A stretch of DNA of 64,000 bases from Burhinus oedicnemus (lineage: Eukaryota > Chordata > Aves > Charadriiformes > Burhinidae), in NCBI GenBank assembly GCA_008921705.1, contig VFFE01007081.1:711449-775448 (forward strand). The letters are read 5' to 3'. Below are positions 26,301 through 39,237 of the stretch, one piece after another (positions within the stretch are counted from its first letter, which is position 1; the number at the start of each line of letters is the position of its first letter). Below the pieces are notes generated by a model. That model was not told where the DNA came from and made no database searches. It was given only the letters and a program-made list of their open reading frames with translations. Made by a program: the position numbers and the translations under genes.

Positions 26301-29033
26301 ATTCTGCTCTGCGGCTGCACTGTGAGCTCTGTGGACTCGGTGTTCCAGTGGTGCTGAGCACACTGCCCCTTCACAGTCTCTTCTAAACTGGGGATTAAAC
26401 AGTGGGGTGGGGGTTACAGCTTCTTCCTGCAGCAGCTCCTGGCAAGCACTTTGAAAAAATAAAATTTGGAGTGGGTTTGACCTTGGTCTCTAACAGCTCT
26501 TTTTTTTTTTTTCCCTGTGAGATACATTGCCTTGCATGTAATTCATTTTTCTGAGTTGGTATGAGATGTCAGTTCCACTTGACTGCACTTCTTGTAGAAA
26601 ACAACTTCTTTGCTGCAGGTTCTCTGTTGGAAATCATATGGTGGTAACAAGGAAGACCTTGCACATCACCACTGTGTGCGGATAATGGAGCCATTTACAC
26701 TATTAGCTGGTGAAGTAATTACCTTTTTCGTTTTTTATTTCTTTCTTAGTTCCATTTTTTTCTTCTTTTATGTTTTTGTTTTAAAAGGAAAGAAATAACA
26801 GCTTGTCTCTTTGAGAGCAAATAACACTCCTTAAAAGCAGTTGCCAAGCAACCTACGTTTACAGTTTTGGTGGGCTGCTGCATGTGCACTAAGCTCTGAA
26901 CAGCAATGAACCCTCCCCTTCCAGCCCCCAAAATAAAATAAAGTTGAAATAACAGGGATACAGAAGACCAGCCATTCTAGGGCTGAACACATTTTTGATA
27001 CCACAGAGTGTCTCTTTTACAGTGTTATTATTACAGGAGTGGAGCAACCTGTTAATGTTGTGGAACAACACATTCAGGTCAATGAAGGAGGATTATTTTT
27101 GCATCCTGAATTCACTTGTTTACCACAAGTTTGAGAGTGGAAGCAGCAAAACTGTTGATATTTTTCCAGTCAAACACACAGAAGATAAAAATTGCATACC
27201 AGTCCCCAAGAAACTCTGTGAATCACGACTCCTCCTGGGAGGTGTAAGTGCTTGTAGTCTCCAAGCAGCTCTGTGTTTGAGCTTGTATCTCTGGGTCACA
27301 CATTTTTCCCCAACAGCCAGTTTGAGCACCTTGCATGCTCTAGGGCGCTACGAAGGAGCTGGCTGGGAGCCATCTGTGGTAGGGAAGTGCTTCTCCCACT
27401 GTTTCGCATGTTTTTTGGCATGTAAAGTCTTTTAGCGGAGCTCTAGATGGAAATACGAATAGATGACATGTGAATAATGTGAGAAAAGTGTCCAACTATT
27501 GCATTGCCAATGAACCCATGTACTCCAACACAGAAATTGTCAAGGTAGATGTGCGCATACACACAAAATTCCTGTATCTGGTCTTGTAATTGTGGTGATT
27601 CAACTCTGTGCATTGTGGAGACATCAGACTATGAGCAACAAATGTTAGTATGTGTGGTTTTGCTTTTCCAAAGGGCAGAGCAGAAAGACTAAGGACTAAG
27701 GATAGCTGTTAAGGTCCATCCTAGGCCTCATCCTCACTACAGAGCTGGACACAAGCAGGACATTCACCCAAGCCCTGGAGCTTGAAGGCACTCTGGGATC
27801 TTGAAATTCAGGTGGACCTTTAAATGTCCCAGATTTATGCTCTAATCTACCATTTCTCTGTTGTTCCGTGCAGAGAAAAATAAGCCTGTACAGAGCCCAC
27901 AGAGTCTCCTTTGAACCCTGTATGTGAATTGTGACATTTTTTATAACTATATCATATGCTTTTGGAATTTTGTCATTGAGTGTAATTATCCTTATTTCTT
28001 TTTTCTTTTTAAACTGCTGTATAATGCTTCTGTGTACAACTAAAACTGTTGCATCCTAGAAGTACATTTCAGTTGAGAGGGACTTTATTACTATTCCTGG
28101 CAAGTTCTTAGCCATTCTGGACTGACTTAGCAGTGAGCTATTCAAAGATGATGGTTTTCAATGCCTTGGGTCTTCAGACTACCAGAAAAAAGACAACGAA
28201 ATATAAAGACTGTAGAGGACTAAAAGGGTCTTATTTCCTTTGGCTGCTGAGTGCTCTCTATCAATGTCAACAGTATTCTTTGTTGAACATAGCCTTTCTT
28301 AATTTCATTTTATTATCAGTCCACTCTGCTTTCTTTTCCACAAGAGGAAGGCACATGGAACTGCACAGATTTTAGTTCTTCGTTGGATTGCTCTTGCCAC
28401 GTGGCTCAGCATTGAAGCTGAGATGCTCACAGCCTCCATTTGGCATATTTTAAGACTAACTATACCTTAGGCCAGAAGGACCAGATGGACATAGCTCATT
28501 GCCCTTCTTCCTTTTGAGACAGGTTTTTGGCTGTAAAATACAAGAAGCAAAAGCACATTGCTGTCTTGGTGCCTCCTTGTGTTTCTGTCAAGGGGCATGA
28601 AGATTGCTGTTTTTGCAGTCACTTCAAGGTGAACTGCATTTTGCACAAAGCCCTCAAACCTGTCATTGATGCCTTCTCCAAATAACTTCTCCTACACATG
28701 ACAAATTACAATGGGGATGGATCCAGATATGAGCCTGGTAAACTATTTGAGCTCACATGGCAATCCGACCTCAAGCTCCCTTGGAGCACACAGAAAGCAC
28801 TGTGCTAGCACGCCTTCTGGCATCAGCAGTGCAAAAACAGTTTAAGAGACTTGAGTGTTCCACTTCTTCATAGTATCTATAGGCTTAGGGTGCTTTCTGC
28901 TCAGTGGAAAAAGGAGGACATGAAATAGTAACCAAAGACTGAATTTGTTTTTGTCCAGGAACTTTTCAGAAAAATTTAATGGAATATTCATAGTTAAAGA
29001 AGGGAGTAGGAAAGACAATATATTCAGAGTTAG
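23389..29033. other. Noncoding stretch with one CpG-rich patch
   Basis: No protein family could be recognised. The patch at 26170-26345 (separate entry) is compositionally distinct. The 146-codon frame at 26995-27435 has no domain resemblance, and no TATA or splice arrangement around it that I can support. At about 28450-28500 a short 'ttaggccagaaggacca' stretch could be a scrap of an old CR1 3' end, but it is too short to call. Confidence 0.55.
26170..26345. other. Short GC- and CpG-rich patch
   Basis: Around ten CpG dinucleotides fall in about 175 bases (for example at gacgcag, cctcgctgg, ctgcgtagg, ggccggagg, ctcgggatccgg, gccgaat, tgcggc, ctcggtg), in a window where CpG is otherwise scarce. 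Several open frames overlap here simply because the sequence is GC-rich. It could be a small unmethylated regulatory element, an exon of a noncoding transcript, or a recently arrived repeat. I do not recognise it. Confidence 0.5.
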
Positions 29034-29222
29034 CACAGAATCACAGAGTGGATGAGGTTGGAAGGGATCTCTGGAGGTCATCTGGTCCAACACCTCCACT
29101 CAAACAAGGCCACCTAGAGCTGGTTGCCCAGGACTGCATCCAGACAGTTTCTGAGTATCTCCAAGGATGGAGACTCCAGAACCTCCCTGGGCTACCCATG
29201 CCAGCACTTGGTCAACCTTATA
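29034..29222 (-). mobile_element. CR1 LINE 3' fragment (avian type), 5'-truncated
   Basis: On the plus strand the segment begins with the octamer-type CR1 tail in reverse (cacagaatcacagag) and continues with 'gaggttggaagggatctctgg' (29056-29076) and 'tcatctggtccaacacctcc'. It then reads 'gttgcccaggactg', 'aaggatggagactcc', 'aacctccctgggc' and 'ccagcacttggtcaacctt'. This is the standard reverse complement of the last roughly 190 bp of avian CR1. The element is cut off at its 5' end (right side), as is normal for CR1 copies made by target-primed reverse transcription. It has no coding capacity. Confidence 0.93.
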
Positions 29223-32200
29223 TAGCACAACTCAGTGATTAAGAGGACAATTCAGTGATTAGTTTGTTAAAAATCGTTGAATGACACCTTAACAGCTATA
29301 TGGTACTGCCAATGCAAAGGTTTGGAAGTACAGAGAGCTTCTCAGAATTTCTGCTATCACTTGTTTAGTTTCTTCCTATGTGTTATAACAACACTTACAA
29401 AAAATAAAAAAAAGGTCTTCTGGGAAGTTAAGTCACATAGTTAAGACAAATAAATTATTTTTTTAAAAACATATTTCTTCCGTGTCTATAGTACTAAGTG
29501 TTCTATAACGATGCATTCACAGGAAGCTCAAAATAAATTGAGTAGTGTTTTGGGATTTTTTTTTAAAGACTTTCAGTGTTGCCAGTTCTATGTTAAAAAT
29601 AATCTGTGCATATGGAACTCTGTCTGTCTTTTTGAGGGTTAAATCATATGTTATTATCTAATTTTTCAGCCACTGAGACTGATTTTATCTCTGTTAGGCT
29701 TTCTACAATTCTGGTAAGGCTGCCATAAGCACTGGAGTATTCCTGTTGCCCTCAGTGGTGCTTGTAAACACCTAGATACTGCTTTGGAGAACAGAGCCTG
29801 AACTTTGAACTGCTTCACTTTTGTTATTAATGTTATTAAGGTAAATCAAGGTTTCCCCTCTGCTGTGAGTATAATATTGGCTAGAAAATCTTGTCTCTTA
29901 GTGACTTTTCAGCTGTACCTGCAGGCTGTAAAACTGATAATTAACTCTGTTCAAGCTTGCAGGGGTAAGAGGGTAATCATAGGAACTGTGTCCTTTGTAA
30001 AGTCTGCATACTGTTCCTTGTTTTGCAAACATTGAAGTGCACTGTCCTAATGTATAAATGCAATTTACTAACCTTAAAAAATTTTTTTTGTTAACATTAC
30101 AACAATATTTTGTACACATTTCACGCAGTTACCCCTCTGTTCTGTGGAAGGGGAAACTGCCATTGCAGATAGCCACACAGCAATGTATGATGAGATGCTT
30201 GTGGGGTTTCCTTCTGGCTGCTGCTAAGTGCTTATTGTGCAGACCCCTTGCGTCTTGCTCAAATGCGACTATCATGCCAGTTTGTTACAACACAAGCAGA
30301 AAACACAAGAAAATGAGAACCTTCAATCTGCTTTAACTTGTCACAGGCCTTAGCTGTTTTAAAATGCCTTTTTTCCAGTTATTTCATCTGCTCCAAATAC
30401 TACGTTCAGGTGTTGTAGCAGTATCAGGCAACTTGTAGTTCTGCATATTATTTACTACTGCAACTTACTTCTGTAAATGACATACCATCAAAACACAATC
30501 AAATTGCTAACAATTCTAAATGAAGTGCTACAGAAATAAAAAGAGACATTGAAAAGCTGATGCGGATTTTAAGAAAGGTTTTAGCGTGAAAAGAGATGGA
30601 ACAGCCTTTGGTTTGTGCTGTGACTGATGCAACTGACTTTTGTAGAGACTTCAGCTATCTAGTTGCATAAAGGAGTATAACTGCTTTTAACATTTATTGT
30701 GAACAAAGAACAGTCGTTTTACATTGCACTGCAGTTTTGTTCAATTTGTAACAGAACCATATTAAACTTAAAGACTCCTTCATTTTTAGTGTTTTGTGGA
30801 TATTTGTTTTGAAAAGTTCATGTATTTTTTGATCTGCCTTTCCAAAAGCCTTTCTATTTTGCAAATAAAGGCAGCATCCTTATCCTCTGCTTGCAAACCA
30901 ATTGCATTAAAAATATATAAACCACAAAATAAATTCTGTGGTATTTTATGTATCTTCCACTTCCCTTACTAACAGAAATAATTATGTCTTCTTTCAACCT
31001 TTAGATTTGGAGGCACATATCTTATTTTAAAGACATTCTGTGGGTAACTTTTTTCTAGCAACCTTTTCAAAAGTGTTCATATGAAAAATTAAAATGAGAG
31101 ATTTCACCTTTTCTTAATTCAGTATTTAGCTAGTCATAGGAAATGCTTTCAAACTAGAAGTCCTAACGGTACTCCATTTCCAGCCCCAGGTATTCTGTTG
31201 TTCTCAGAACAGTTACTCTAGTTTAAAACCAGAGTAAGTCAGTATTGAATGAGCTTTAAAAATCCTGTTTTAAATTTATTCATTTTTTAAAAATTATTTC
31301 CATGTACATTTGTCTGAATGAATTTTGAGAGACTGTGTTTCTTTTAAAGTGGACAGTGAAAATAGATGGGTCACCTTTTTGTTTGTTTCTAGAAAATTTG
31401 TCCAACACAGCAATGCAATAGCAAAATTTGTCATACTGAAGTCCTATGAAAAACATCATAGAAATGCTGCATTAGACTTATGTTTACAACAAACTTTTTG
31501 GAAGGTAAACATATAAATGTATTAGGTTAAATATAATCTGACATCTTTTTAACCAAATCCAACAATTTAATAGTAGTATGAGTCACAATAAATATCCCAT
31601 ATTCCTAGCTACAGAAATGAGATGTGCTGGCATATACAGCCAAATGTCCCAGCTGAAATATCAGTCACCAAAGCATTTAAGTCATATTGATTCTGGAAAG
31701 GCTTGAGTACATGTCTAAAGTTGAGTGCTCTGAATAGTAAGTATGGATTTAAGTGTGCTCTTAAATATTCTGCTGAGCACTGACCTGAACTTGTAATGTA
31801 ATAGTGATCTATTGAATAGGTCTGCAGAGAAACCACTGAAATCAGCGAGTCGCTGCACGGCCATAAATTCTGTCTATGTGGAGATTTTTTGCAGGATTAG
31901 ACCAATATCAGAAGTAACAAATATTCATCTTCAAAACTCCTCAGTTAAATGCAAAGGTGTCTTAATATTAATTTCTTGTAGTAATAAATGACTATAGTTG
32001 GAGTGAATTCTGCAACAGATTTCCTTAGAAATGTACACATATGCTAATATTTTCCAGCTCTTAAATTTGTTGTTGTAAGGTAGGATACCGGTCACAGCTG
32101 TGGCATACCATGATTCAGCAGAGGTCTCTTTTTGGTTTTACTGTTCCGCTTTTATTTCTGCATTCGACAGTCATTAAAAAAGGGAATATGTGATATAAAT

Positions 32201-35200
32201 ACATCTACTTTGTAAAACTATAGTTATTGGTAGATTATAATTTTTTTATTTTCCTTTCCAACCTTCCTTGGTGTTGATTTCTTTTACCTCATTTCATGCA
32301 CTTTACCAGTAGCTGTGTAACCTGAATATCACTTTCTATTCATTAATCCTAGGTTGCTTCTGGTATCTCAGGCTGATCCGGACCTCTCTAAAATCAACAG
32401 AAAAACTCACGTTCATGTTAAAGTTGGTCCCATATCTTCATACTCTTTAGCATTTGCTCCTGATTAGATGCTACTGTCCAGTTAAGATTACCTCAAATAT
32501 GGGTTGTTGATAGTCAATTTTAAAAATTCATTACTTGTATAAATTAGGGAAGAACATCTGTCCAAGAGAGTTATCTAATTTTCTCTTTGTGAGAAATGTC
32601 TAGAAAATGCTTATTTAAGCCACATATTTCATAGATTCCAGCATTTCTATGATTAATGTGTTAAGACAGCTAATAGAAAACCTAAGTTCTTTGTGGGGCA
32701 GGCAGAGTGGGCGTAATTATTCCCCTTATATTGCAGAACTTCACCCAGATGCTTTTTTTTTTTTTTTTTTTTTTTGGTATATAGCACTTTCAAAACTTGC
32801 ACAAGGTATATTTTGTAGGTGCTCTAGAGCTTCATTATTGCTCACTATTGTATATTCCTCATGCATTATAGTGTTTGCCAGCATATCCAATGAGAGTATT
32901 CCAAGGGAGAAGCAATCTCCTTAGAACTGTAGGACCATCTTGGTTTTCAACATGTCCAAGTTCAAACAGAAGCGGATGCTGCAGGCTTCTCTCTCTCATG
33001 TAGAAAAAGCAATTTCCAGTTTTTCATGTAACAAAAGTTCACAAGGGTAAGTCCTCCTTGGAAATCACTCTGTAATGGTTCCTGGGACTTCAATTTCAAT
33101 TTATTCTTTCCCTGGATAAAGAAAGGAGTAACTAGCAATAAATATCTATCTGTACTGGTATTATCCAGAAATCATTTTCATCAGCTAGAGAATTCTGTAC
33201 ACTTATCCCATTTGATAAATTGATTCTGGCTCACAAAGACCACTGCAGAGACTATAACAGTGCTACATGTTTTAGTCATTTGATTGCTGAGTGGCAAGGG
33301 CAGTTCACAGAGGAAAGAGTTCATATACCGGGGATCATCCTGAAAGCTAATTTTGTGGGATGGCTATTCACTGGATGATCTCTCATTTTACCCATTGTAA
33401 TTTAGTGTTGCGAGAACTCATGCTGTCTAAATAACCTTAAAATTCAGATCCTTTGCCAGATATTGGTACTGCCCAGTCAATTGATTCTCACTCCAACATT
33501 TTCAAAGTAGTGCCCAAGGTATTAGCTCTTTGACTCCTGCTGATTTTAATAGAAGTACAATAGCTTAATTTCTCTTTACTTTCCATGTGTTATTTTGAAA
33601 ATCCATCCCTACAGGCTGAAAGATAAACATAGGAGGAACCCTATTTGCTAGACAATAGACTATTCAAATTACTGGATTTTGTTAGTCTTGTTGTCAAGAG
33701 GGGGTTTGTAGCCATTACCATAAGAAAAAGAAAAGGTCAGTGTGAGAAAAAAAATCATAAGCTCTGTTCTGAGTGGTACATGAGCATTTCAGCATGATAA
33801 TCGTATCCTTCTCTGACTTTTATCTGCTTCAAATGTTTCTTAAAATTAAAAAAAAATGCATATTGTCACTGTTAGTTATTAAATGTACTGTCAGATAACG
33901 TCAATATTTTTTCTTAGGAAAAAGTTAAAGAAATTTTGAAGTTGATTAAAGTGCCTGGAAGGTGACATGGTCACCATTTAGGATGCAGAAAGTGCTTGGA
34001 TTTTTTTAACTTTAGTTGATAATGAACAGAAAAAAGCAATAAATTCTGTGGTTTTTTAATGATTTCACTTATACATCTCATCTGAGAATCAGTTTCTTTA
34101 TCGCAGCCATAAGCAGTATGTCAAAGGTGTTTATTTATCAGCTGTAATTTCCTGTTGGATCCCTTCCTTAAATATCCCTATATTGATGAAAGCAGCTGGA
34201 ATTTGATTTTCTTCTCACAATATTACTGTGAGTCAAGACCAGCAGCTTTAAATTTGTGCTGAGGAAGTGGAAGTACATAGCAACAAAGTCATGCAAACAA
34301 CCTGTAGCAGTCAATACAGAGAAATGAAAAAATATTTCTGGACATTGCTACCTATTAATTATTTGGTATGAGTTTGCAAAATTATCACACGAAATGGCCA
34401 AGCATAATATCCATTTTGCAGTCGTTTACTAAAGCCAACATTTTACTCATTCATAAAAAAAAATTTACTCATTAAGGACAAACAAAGCAGCAGAAAATGC
34501 TGGTAAGGCATCAGCAGACACTGTATAGAAAAATCTGAAAGCAAACGTCCTAATCTCATGGACTGTTCCAATGCATATGTCCTGTTAAAAAGAAGAATCT
34601 GCTCATTACCATCGGTGGTAGTCAGATTTGATCTGAATGAGATGGGCCCCTATTGCATTATCAACTCAAAGGATAAAAAATAAAAATAAGGATAAAAAAT
34701 CCTACATAAAGGATTGAAATAGTGTCTCCTTTTTCTTCCTTACTGCACTTTGAAGAAAGTGGGTGTTTAATTTTTTAATGAGAATCAAAATTCAACAATG
34801 AAAAGGAAGTCAAAAGAAGAAAACAAATAAAACCCGACAGTGTTATTTTCCTGATTGTTATACCCTAAGCAATACTTTCTTTCCTCTGTATTTATCACAT
34901 GGATAATTAGAACCAATATTTTCCTAAACTGAGTAGATTTTCAGGGAAAAAAAAAAAAAGTATGCTTCCTTAAGAATTTTGATGTCTAGCTCAGAACATG
35001 GAACTAAATCTCCTGAGCAAAAGACCTGCATTTTACTTTTGTATAGTGCTGTTTTCCCATTTCATTTCACTTATTTTCCAAGCTTACTCTTTCTTGTCAT
35101 CCATGACAGTCAGCACTGAACTTTTCTTCCACACTGTAGCGCTGAGAGTTTTGAAAGCATCTCATGCTATGAGCAAAGAAATAAAAAAGATGATTAGAGC

Positions 35201-38200
35201 TGAGAATAGTAGATGCCCTTAGATAATAAGGAGCAATAAACATTCACCTCATAATGGCAGATAAAGGATTTTATTTCAGTGACGTGAGGCATAAGGGGCA
35301 CTACTAGACACCAAGACAACCTGCATTTAGGTAGGACCTGTCTTCATATAGCGAACATACGACTGCAGGCAGGCGGCGTGTTCAAGGCTGGAAAGAATCC
35401 TTAGGAGGCAACATATGACAACACGTTATATAAGACCAAATTAATGCACTTACACATAAGAGCACTTAGTTACTAATGCTAGCATGGAGCAATCTGTCTG
35501 CCCAGTGAATAATAAAAACGGCAAAACCAAACCCTACACCTGCTCCTTGCTGGCCAGTAGGCAGATGCTATCCATCAAGTTAGGGATTAACTGCCACCTA
35601 CACCTTTCCCCACGCATATCAGTACCTGTCAGAACCTCTGGAGGCATTTCATTCATGCAAAAACTTGAGCAAAGCAAAGAGATTATTATTTTATCCTGAT
35701 AGACATTTTCATAGTACATTGGCTTTCCATTTCAATTTTCTGAACTGTCAAAACTCACGTTGTTCACCAAATGATTATATTTACAGATCAAATGGATTCC
35801 CCATGGAATATGGGACAAAATCTACATATTCAATGTCATACACTTATTTATGCTGGCCTGCATATACTTGGCCTGATTTCTTCTTATGAGGATCCTTACT
35901 TATCAGTATAAAAATAATGAAAGCACGAAAAGGATCTGGAATGTAACTGTGCAAGAATAGAAAGATGCATGAATCATCAAAGCTGTGTTCAAATCCTTAA
36001 TTTATTTCTTGCCTGTTAGGGTTTCACAAGAGGAGATAACATACAGCCTATTATATTCTATCACAAGGGGTTGCTGGGAAATACTTTCTTAAAAAGAATG
36101 GAAATAACTGGAAGAAGAGGACATACACGATGCACGCATGCACACACACATACAGATGCACACATTGAGAACTACTTCAAAAGTTTATTCCTAAAGTTAC
36201 AAAGTAAATCACTTGAAAGTTAAGAATGCAATGAAGCACTATTTAATTACTTAACTACAAGATTCCTTCTCCATAAGACACTGTCTTATTCAGTACATGC
36301 TGCAGACCTCCTCTGGGTACAGGCAAGGCTGTGTCAGAAGGCAACTGCTGTTTGGAATAACTCTGCCCCGGGGAATACTGAAATATCACGGATGTAGTAA
36401 ACAAAGCAGAGGACAACAGGACAAGGCGGGAGAGTCTGTTGCTTAAGACAGTTCAATGCCACCATTTGTGGTAAAGTTCTTTAAAAAATCCCTGCCACAA
36501 CATCACACTTCCACCACATTTCTGTGTGATGCTGACCAAGTAATTTAGAATAACATTTTAGCAGGTGGCCAGGCTTTGAAGCCTTGGAATGTGATTTGCA
36601 AAACTGCTGAATGCACTCAATTGTAACAAAAATGAATGGAAAACACATACAGAACAGATCTTTTAAAAAAGGAAAATTCTAGGTAGTCTGAAAGATCAGG
36701 TTCTAGGTGTCCCTACTGGACACCTAAATTAGTCTGTACTTATTGTCTTACTCTCTCATATCTCAGTTCAGCAAGCTCTGACCTCAGAGCTGACCCTGTT
36801 ATGAGCAGGGGGTCAGACAAGAGCCCTCCCCTGGCCCCTGCCCACCTGAGAGACTCCATGAGCATTGACTACAGGTGGATTTTCAGACAATTTTCTAACA
36901 AAATTTTGAGGTGGATTTTGCAAGAGCTTTTCAGAAGAAGGTCGTCAGAGAATTTTTGCAAAGGCGAAACTATCTTTTTCTGCAGCCATTATAGTAGAAA
37001 TTACAAAATTGTTCTGGATGACATTTAAAAAAATATAAATAAAAAAGAAAGCCTGAGGTAAACAGCCGGCAAAGAGAATTTCCATCCACACAGTGGATTT
37101 CCAAGTTAAAAATTACTGTAAACAAAATCTTACCCTAGGAAGTAACAGGCAATTTTAGTAATAAACAGAGATATCAGCCCAAGTTTTAGTAAACGCTTGG
37201 GATGTGCTAGCTGGGCAAAAGGACTTGCTGGAAGCTATTACCAGTGGGATTAAAAACTGTGGGATAATTCAAGCAATCTCTATTCTTCAATTGTGGCCAA
37301 TTTAGTGGGGTTTTCTCATGTTAAGTCTGGATGGGTCAGTTGGTTTATTTACTACTTTTTATTCAATTGCCTTATCTGGACAGTTTGTCAGATTTTTCAT
37401 TTAAGGCTGCTCAAAATGAGGCCTTGTTGACTGGGGAAGATTACTGGCCACTGATTCAGAGAGAAAATGAACCTGTCCTTTAGGAGAGAAGTGTCAGAAA
37501 TGCAAGCCTGAATAAAAAGCAAAGAGTTAAGTAAAGCTTGGTTCCTAATCCTAATATTGATGCACATGTGATCTGTTGAAACTGTTAGGAGGTGCAGGCA
37601 GGAAGCCCTTTGAAGTGTGTAATCACAAGAACTTTGCTATGATTACAGCTTGATAAATTCAGCAAGTGTTGTTATACTTTTATATTCCATTCATTAGCTA
37701 GCTTCATACATACTGGCTGCGGCGTATCTATACACACACCACATTGCATGAAATCGCTAGGCATACATACCCAGGCAAGCACACTGAACAGGGAAGACTT
37801 TTTTTCATAAACCCTTATTGAAATGACCATCGAAGACAAAAAAGAGCATCAAACAACCTGAAGCATAAAAGATGTGGGATTTTTTTTCTGTAAATTGAAA
37901 ATATATCATTATGGTACAAAAAAGGCAAGATTGCTTTTCTTTGGATTATTCTTTCCCTCAGTACTTCATGTGATGGAAGATTATCACTGCTTGTAGGTGG
38001 CATTTTTTTGATATGGCAGTAGACCATCATTTTTATAATCCAGTTATTATGGTTTATTTGCATCCTTTGTGTTTCATGGGCTTGAAACAGGTTGTATGCA
38101 TCCCAGGTTCTGAGATCCCTGCTCTACTTTGCAGCTTGCCAAGAAAGTTGTCTTTTGGTATGTCATTCTCATTTGCTTCTGTGTGATACTATCAGATTTG

Positions 38201-38417
38201 GCTATACAGCATTAAAAATAACATTGATATCATAATTTCTCTAGCTCTGTCACATGAAAGTTTTATTATGATGGATTTGGATGGTGAGTTTTCATTGCAT
38301 CCCATAGTTTCATAGCATTAAACCAGAAATAATGTTACTGGTCTCTAAATACATGTGAGGCTTTTCTTCCAGGATCTCCCTCTCTGCATGATTTCCTCTT
38401 CACATATTGTTAGTCCT
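29223..38417. other. Long noncoding stretch, no gene recognised
   Basis: About 9 kb of AT-rich DNA without a recognisable gene or long repeat. It includes a 23-base T run at 32753-32775. Stretches near 30.4-31.5 kb, 34.0-34.5 kb and 36.5-37.7 kb have dense AT-rich transcription-factor-like words and little simple repeat. That is how conserved noncoding elements often look, but conservation cannot be judged from one sequence. Confidence 0.6.
32753..32775. repeat. Poly(T) run, 23 bases
   Basis: Homopolymer of T. It could be the antisense tail of a decayed retroposon, but no body is recognisable to its right. Confidence 0.85.
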
Positions 38418-38498
38418 AATTGTATTGTATTGTATTGTATTGTATTGTATTGTATTGTATTATATTATATTATATTATATTATATTATATTATATATA
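38418..38498. repeat. Two-phase pentanucleotide microsatellite
   Basis: Eight perfect TGTAT units (38421-38460) switch abruptly to seven perfect TATAT units (38461-38495), ending in a short TA tail. The two unit types differ by one base, so one block probably arose by point mutation and then expanded. Confidence 0.95.
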
Positions 38499-38663
38499 AT
38501 GAAATATCATATTTGCTAACCTTGGGTCTACCGGTTCTGTTTTACTGTTCTCTATGATACGAAGAGTTGCAAAGCCTGTGATTAAAAATGACACTGTAAG
38601 TCACTTAACACCTCTGTTTTTCTAAAGGTCATATCCAGTCAATTTTGTCTTTATGGGGATCTT

Positions 38664-39237
38664 TGTGACCACCAGCAGGACTAGAGAAGTGATCATCTCC
38701 CTGTACTCGGCACTGGTGAGGCCGCACCTCAAATACTGTGTTCAGTTTTAAGTCCCTCACTACAAGAAAGACATTGAGGTGCTGGAGCGTGTCCAGGGAA
38801 GGGCAACGAAGCTGGTGAGGGGTCTAGAGCACAATGAGGAGTGGCTGAGGGAACTGGGGTTATTCAGCCTGGAGAAAAGGAGGCTGAGGGAAGACCTTAT
38901 CACTCTCTGCAACTACCTGAAAGGAGGTTGCAGAGAGGTGGGTGCCAGTCTCTTCTCCCAAGTAATAAGTGATAGGACAAGAGGAAATGGCCTCAAGTGC
39001 ACCAGTGGAGGTTTAGATTGGATATTAGGAAAAATGTCTTCACTGAAAGGGTCTTCAGACATTGAAACAGGCTGCCCCGGGAAGTGGTTGAGTCACTGTC
39101 TCTGGAGGTATTTAAAAGATGTGTAGATGTGGTGCTGAGGAACATGGTTTAGTGGTGGACTTGGCAGCGTTAGGTTGATGGTTGGACTCAATGATCTTAA
39201 AGGTCTTTTCCAACTTAAATGATTCTGTGATTCTATG
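38664..39237 (+). mobile_element. CR1 LINE 3' end with decayed ORF2 C-terminus
   Basis: This is the end of an avian CR1 in sense orientation. The left part encodes the C-terminal tail of the reverse transcriptase protein. The 3' untranslated part ends in 'ttggactcaatgatctt', 'aggtcttttccaact' and the typical tail 'gattctgtgattctatg' at 39221-39237. The copy is 5'-truncated near 38664, where similarity to CR1 begins abruptly. It lies about 165 bp right of the pentanucleotide satellite. Such copies are non-autonomous fossils. Confidence 0.95.
38700..39150 (+). pseudogene. CR1 ORF2 (reverse transcriptase) C-terminal fragment, broken
   Basis: The reading frame shows the family signature in order: [16 protein letters not shown] (just before 38760, ending in a stop), then [42 protein letters not shown] and [10 protein letters not shown] frameshift near 39010 then moves the family sequence to another frame, where [19 protein letters not shown] and SLEVFKR can be read. 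These match the end of CR1 ORF2, which lies downstream of the catalytic reverse transcriptase domain. At least one stop and one frameshift make it non-functional. Confidence 0.9.

Noticed and set aside
26995..27435. 146-codon plus-strand open frame
   Set aside because: No family resemblance and no supporting signals; probably chance.
28448..28500. Possible old CR1 tail ('ttaggccagaaggacca')
   Set aside because: Only a short block agrees and the following sequence does not continue the family.
29048..29242. 64-codon plus-strand open frame
   Set aside because: It is the antisense strand of a CR1 3' untranslated fragment.
38418..38498. Possible CRISPR-like or satellite array
   Set aside because: It is a simple pentanucleotide microsatellite without spacers.
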